A stretch of DNA of 64,000 nt from Paraburkholderia sp. FT54 (GTDB lineage Bacteria; Pseudomonadota; Gammaproteobacteria; Burkholderiales; Burkholderiaceae): contig NZ_CP134196.1 of assembly GCF_031585635.1 (NCBI RefSeq), positions 1,488,001-1,552,000 of the forward strand, read 5' to 3'. Of this stretch, positions 61,965 to 64,000 are shown piece after piece. A program made the translations under genes and the position numbers. The notes below the pieces were generated by a model, which saw only the letters and a list, made by a program, of their open reading frames with translations, had not been told where the DNA came from and did not search any database. Within the stretch, counting starts at the first letter, position 1, and every line of letters begins with the position of its first letter.

Positions 61965-64000
61965 ATGAGCGTAGCCGAGTATTTTTCATCGATGGAGTAC
62001 GGTCCCGCACCCGAGGACGATCAACCCGCGCGCGCCTGGCTGGCGCAGCATGAGGGCAGGTTCGGGCATTTCATCGGCGGTGCGTGGCATGCGCCCGCGG
62101 CCGGTGAACACTTCGCTTCGCACGCGCCCGCGACGGGCGAGCAACTCGCGGACATCGCCCAGGGCGATGCGGCCGATATCGACGCAGCGGTCGCCGCCGC
62201 GCGCGCCGCGCAGCCGGGCTGGCTTGCGCTAGGCGGCGCCGGACGGGCGCGCCATCTGTATGCGCTTGCCCGCATGGTGCAGCGTCATAGCCGGCTCTTC
62301 GCCGTGCTCGAAGCGCTCGACAACGGCAAGCCGATCCGCGAGACGCGCGACATCGACGTGCCGCTGGTCGCACGCCACTTCCTGCATCACGCGGGATGGG
62401 CGCAGTTGCAGGAGAGCGAGTTCGCCGATTACGCGCCGCTCGGCGTGGTCGGTCAGATCGTGCCGTGGAATTTCCCGCTGCTGATGCTCGCGTGGAAGAT
62501 CGCGCCGGCCATCGCCACGGGCAACTGCGTCGTGCTGAAGCCCGCTGAATACACGCCGCTCACCGCCTTGCTGTTCGCCGAACTCGCGCATCGCGCGGGC
62601 TTGCCGGCCGGCGTGCTGAACGTCGTCACGGGCGACGGACGCACGGGCGCGGCGTTGGTCGAGCATGCGCGGGTCGACAAGATCGCCTTCACCGGTTCGA
62701 CCGAAGTGGGGCGGCTGATCCGTTCGGCCACGGCCGGCTCGGGCAAATCGCTGACGCTCGAACTGGGCGGCAAGTCGCCCTTCATCGTTTTCGACGACGC
62801 GGATCTGGACGGCGCGGTAGAAGGTGTCGTCGACGCGATCTGGTTCAACCAGGGGCAAGTTTGCTGCGCGGGCTCGCGGCTGCTCGTGCAGGAAGGCATC
62901 GAGGCGCGCTTCATTGCCAAGCTGAAACGGCGCATGGAGACGCTGCGCGTGGGCACGTCGCTCGACAAGAGCATCGACCTCGGCGCGATCGTCGATCCGG
63001 TCCAGCTCGAACGTATTCAGTCGCTGGTGGAAACCGGCCGCCGTGAAGGCTGCTCGGTGTGGCAATCGCCTGACACGACCATGCCTTCCAACGGCTGCTT
63101 TTATCCGCCGACGCTCGTCACCGGCGTGGCGCCGGCTTCCACGCTGGCGCAGGAAGAAATCTTCGGGCCGGTGCTGGTGACCATGAGCTTTCGCACGCCC
63201 GATGAAGCCATCGCGCTCGCCAACAACTCGCGCTACGGACTCGCCGCGAGCGTGTGGAGCGAAACCATCGGGCGCGCGCTCGATGTCGCGCCGCGCCTGG
63301 CCAGCGGCGTCGTCTGGATCAACGCGACGAATCTGTTCGACGCGGCGGTCGGCTTCGGCGGCTACCGCGAATCGGGTTATGGCCGCGAAGGCGGGCGTGA
63401 GGGCATCTACGAATATCTGAAACCGCGGGCCTGGCTCAATCTTGCGGAGCGTCGCATCGCGCAAGCCGCTACGAGCAAAGCGGCCACGCTCGATCCGCTG
63501 TCGAACGTTACCTCGATCGATCGCACCGCGAAGCTTTTTATCGGCGGCAAGCAGGCGCGTCCGGACAGCGGCTATTCGCTGCCGGTACATGCGCCGGACG
63601 GCACGCAAGTCGGCGAAGTGGCCGCGGGCAATCGCAAGGACATCCGCAACGCGGTGGAAGCGGCGCGCGCCGCGCAGAAGTGGTCTCAGGCGAGCACGCA
63701 TAACCGCGCTCAGGTGCTGTTCTATCTGGCGGAAAACCTGGCCGTACGCACGGAGGAGTTCGTGCTTCAACTGGTCGCGCGCAACGGTGCGACTGAAGCC
63801 ACGGCGCGTGCCGAAGTAGATGCCTCCGTGCAGCGTCTGTTCACGTACGCGGCGTGGGCCGACAAGTTCGACGGCGCCGTGCATACGCCGCCGTTGCGCG
63901 GCGTCGCGCTGGCCATGCACGAGCCGCTCGGCGTGATCGGCATCGCCTGTCCGGACGAGGCGCCGCTGCTCGGCTTCGTGTCGCTGGTAGCGCCCGCGCT
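61965..64000 (+). CDS. Fused double aldehyde dehydrogenase, C-terminus beyond the window
   Basis: At least 678 residues and still open at the right edge. Module 1 (~35-490) is a complete ALDH: oxyanion Asn in VGQIVPWNFPLLM, FTGSTEVGRLI cofactor loop, Glu in LELGGKSPF, nucleophile Cys (about 300) in NQGQVCCAGSR and EEIFGPVL. Module 2 starts about residue 520 (RTAKLFIGGKQARPDSG) and has IGIACPDEAPLLGF where an active enzyme has PWN; the catalytic Asn is missing, so this module may be structural. Next to deoC, the likely job is oxidation of acetaldehyde to acetate or acetyl-CoA. Start ATG 61965 follows AGAAGACC. Confidence 0.9.
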   Translation, partial: MSVAEYFSSMEYGPAPEDDQPARAWLAQHEGRFGHFIGGAWHAPAAGEHFASHAPATGEQLADIAQGDAADIDAAVAAARAAQPGWLALGGAGRARHLYALARMVQRHSRLFAVLEALDNGKPIRETRDIDVPLVARHFLHHAGWAQLQESEFADYAPLGVVGQIVPWNFPLLMLAWKIAPAIATGNCVVLKPAEYTPLTALLFAELAHRAGLPAGVLNVVTGDGRTGAALVEHARVDKIAFTGSTEVGRLIRSATAGSGKSLTLELGGKSPFIVFDDADLDGAVEGVVDAIWFNQGQVCCAGSRLLVQEGIEARFIAKLKRRMETLRVGTSLDKSIDLGAIVDPVQLERIQSLVETGRREGCSVWQSPDTTMPSNGCFYPPTLVTGVAPASTLAQEEIFGPVLVTMSFRTPDEAIALANNSRYGLAASVWSETIGRALDVAPRLASGVVWINATNLFDAAVGFGGYRESGYGREGGREGIYEYLKPRAWLNLAERRIAQAATSKAATLDPLSNVTSIDRTAKLFIGGKQARPDSGYSLPVHAPDGTQVGEVAAGNRKDIRNAVEAARAAQKWSQASTHNRAQVLFYLAENLAVRTEEFVLQLVARNGATEATARAEVDASVQRLFTYAAWADKFDGAVHTPPLRGVALAMHEPLGVIGIACPDEAPLLGFVSLVAPA

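Overview
The window reads like a chromosomal segment of a beta-proteobacterium close to Paraburkholderia/Burkholderia. It is GC-rich with strong third-position G/C bias. It carries typical Burkholderiaceae families (DUF4148 secreted protein, MipA/OmpV porin-like protein, Rieske-fused FAD reductase, NodT-type RND outer-membrane lipoprotein, BMP-type and ribose-type ABC systems). This is inferred from protein character; no rRNA or other marker gene is present. I found no tRNA, rRNA, transposase, phage gene or CRISPR array.

Layout. 0-8.4 kb: a partial Rieske/FAD reductase, a hybrid sensor kinase, small secreted proteins, an HSL-type esterase, YjbQ, a thioredoxin and an MFS transporter. 8.8-15.7 kb: sugar and acetyl-phosphate metabolism (short 6-phosphogluconate dehydrogenase, HAD phosphatase, and a phosphoketolase-acetate kinase pair, xfp-ackA, that turns sugar phosphates into acetate plus ATP). 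15.8-17.3 kb: a DadA-type FAD amino-acid dehydrogenase preceded by a tandem glycine riboswitch. 17.5-26.6 kb: MFS exporter, thioesterase, GNAT plus XRE-cupin regulator with an operator over its start codon, YceH, a three-gene overlapping envelope cluster, a lone SLATT membrane protein beside a 27-codon methyltransferase remnant, and an SfnB/DszC-like oxidoreductase.

26.7-45.0 kb looks like a nitrogen-scavenging island. A polyamine-type ABC importer (four genes, minus strand) is divergent from a CE4/allantoinase-like hydrolase, a GntR regulator and a flavin reductase, and a gamma-glutamyltransferase-like protein follows. Next comes a nine-gene plus-strand cluster: allophanate hydrolase (atzF), BMP-type ABC importer (binding protein, two permeases, double ATPase), biuret hydrolase (biuH), a second paralogous cysteine hydrolase, an AtzH-like protein and a GntR regulator. 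The simplest reading is import of biuret-like condensed ureas and hydrolysis through allophanate to ammonia and CO2.

45.1-56.7 kb: an mreB paralogue without mreCD, a CelD-like acyltransferase, then a two-component system convergent with a complete RND efflux operon. A motif ATTACCG-N3-YGTWAT occurs in front of the regulator and twice between the RND operon and the divergent DUF4148 gene, suggesting one regulon. An overlooked 56-residue membrane protein lies at 56561-56731. 56.9-64 kb: a ribose-type ABC importer divergent from deoC and a fused double aldehyde dehydrogenase that runs off the window; together these suggest uptake and breakdown of a deoxyribose-like sugar to glyceraldehyde-3-phosphate and acetaldehyde, then acetate.
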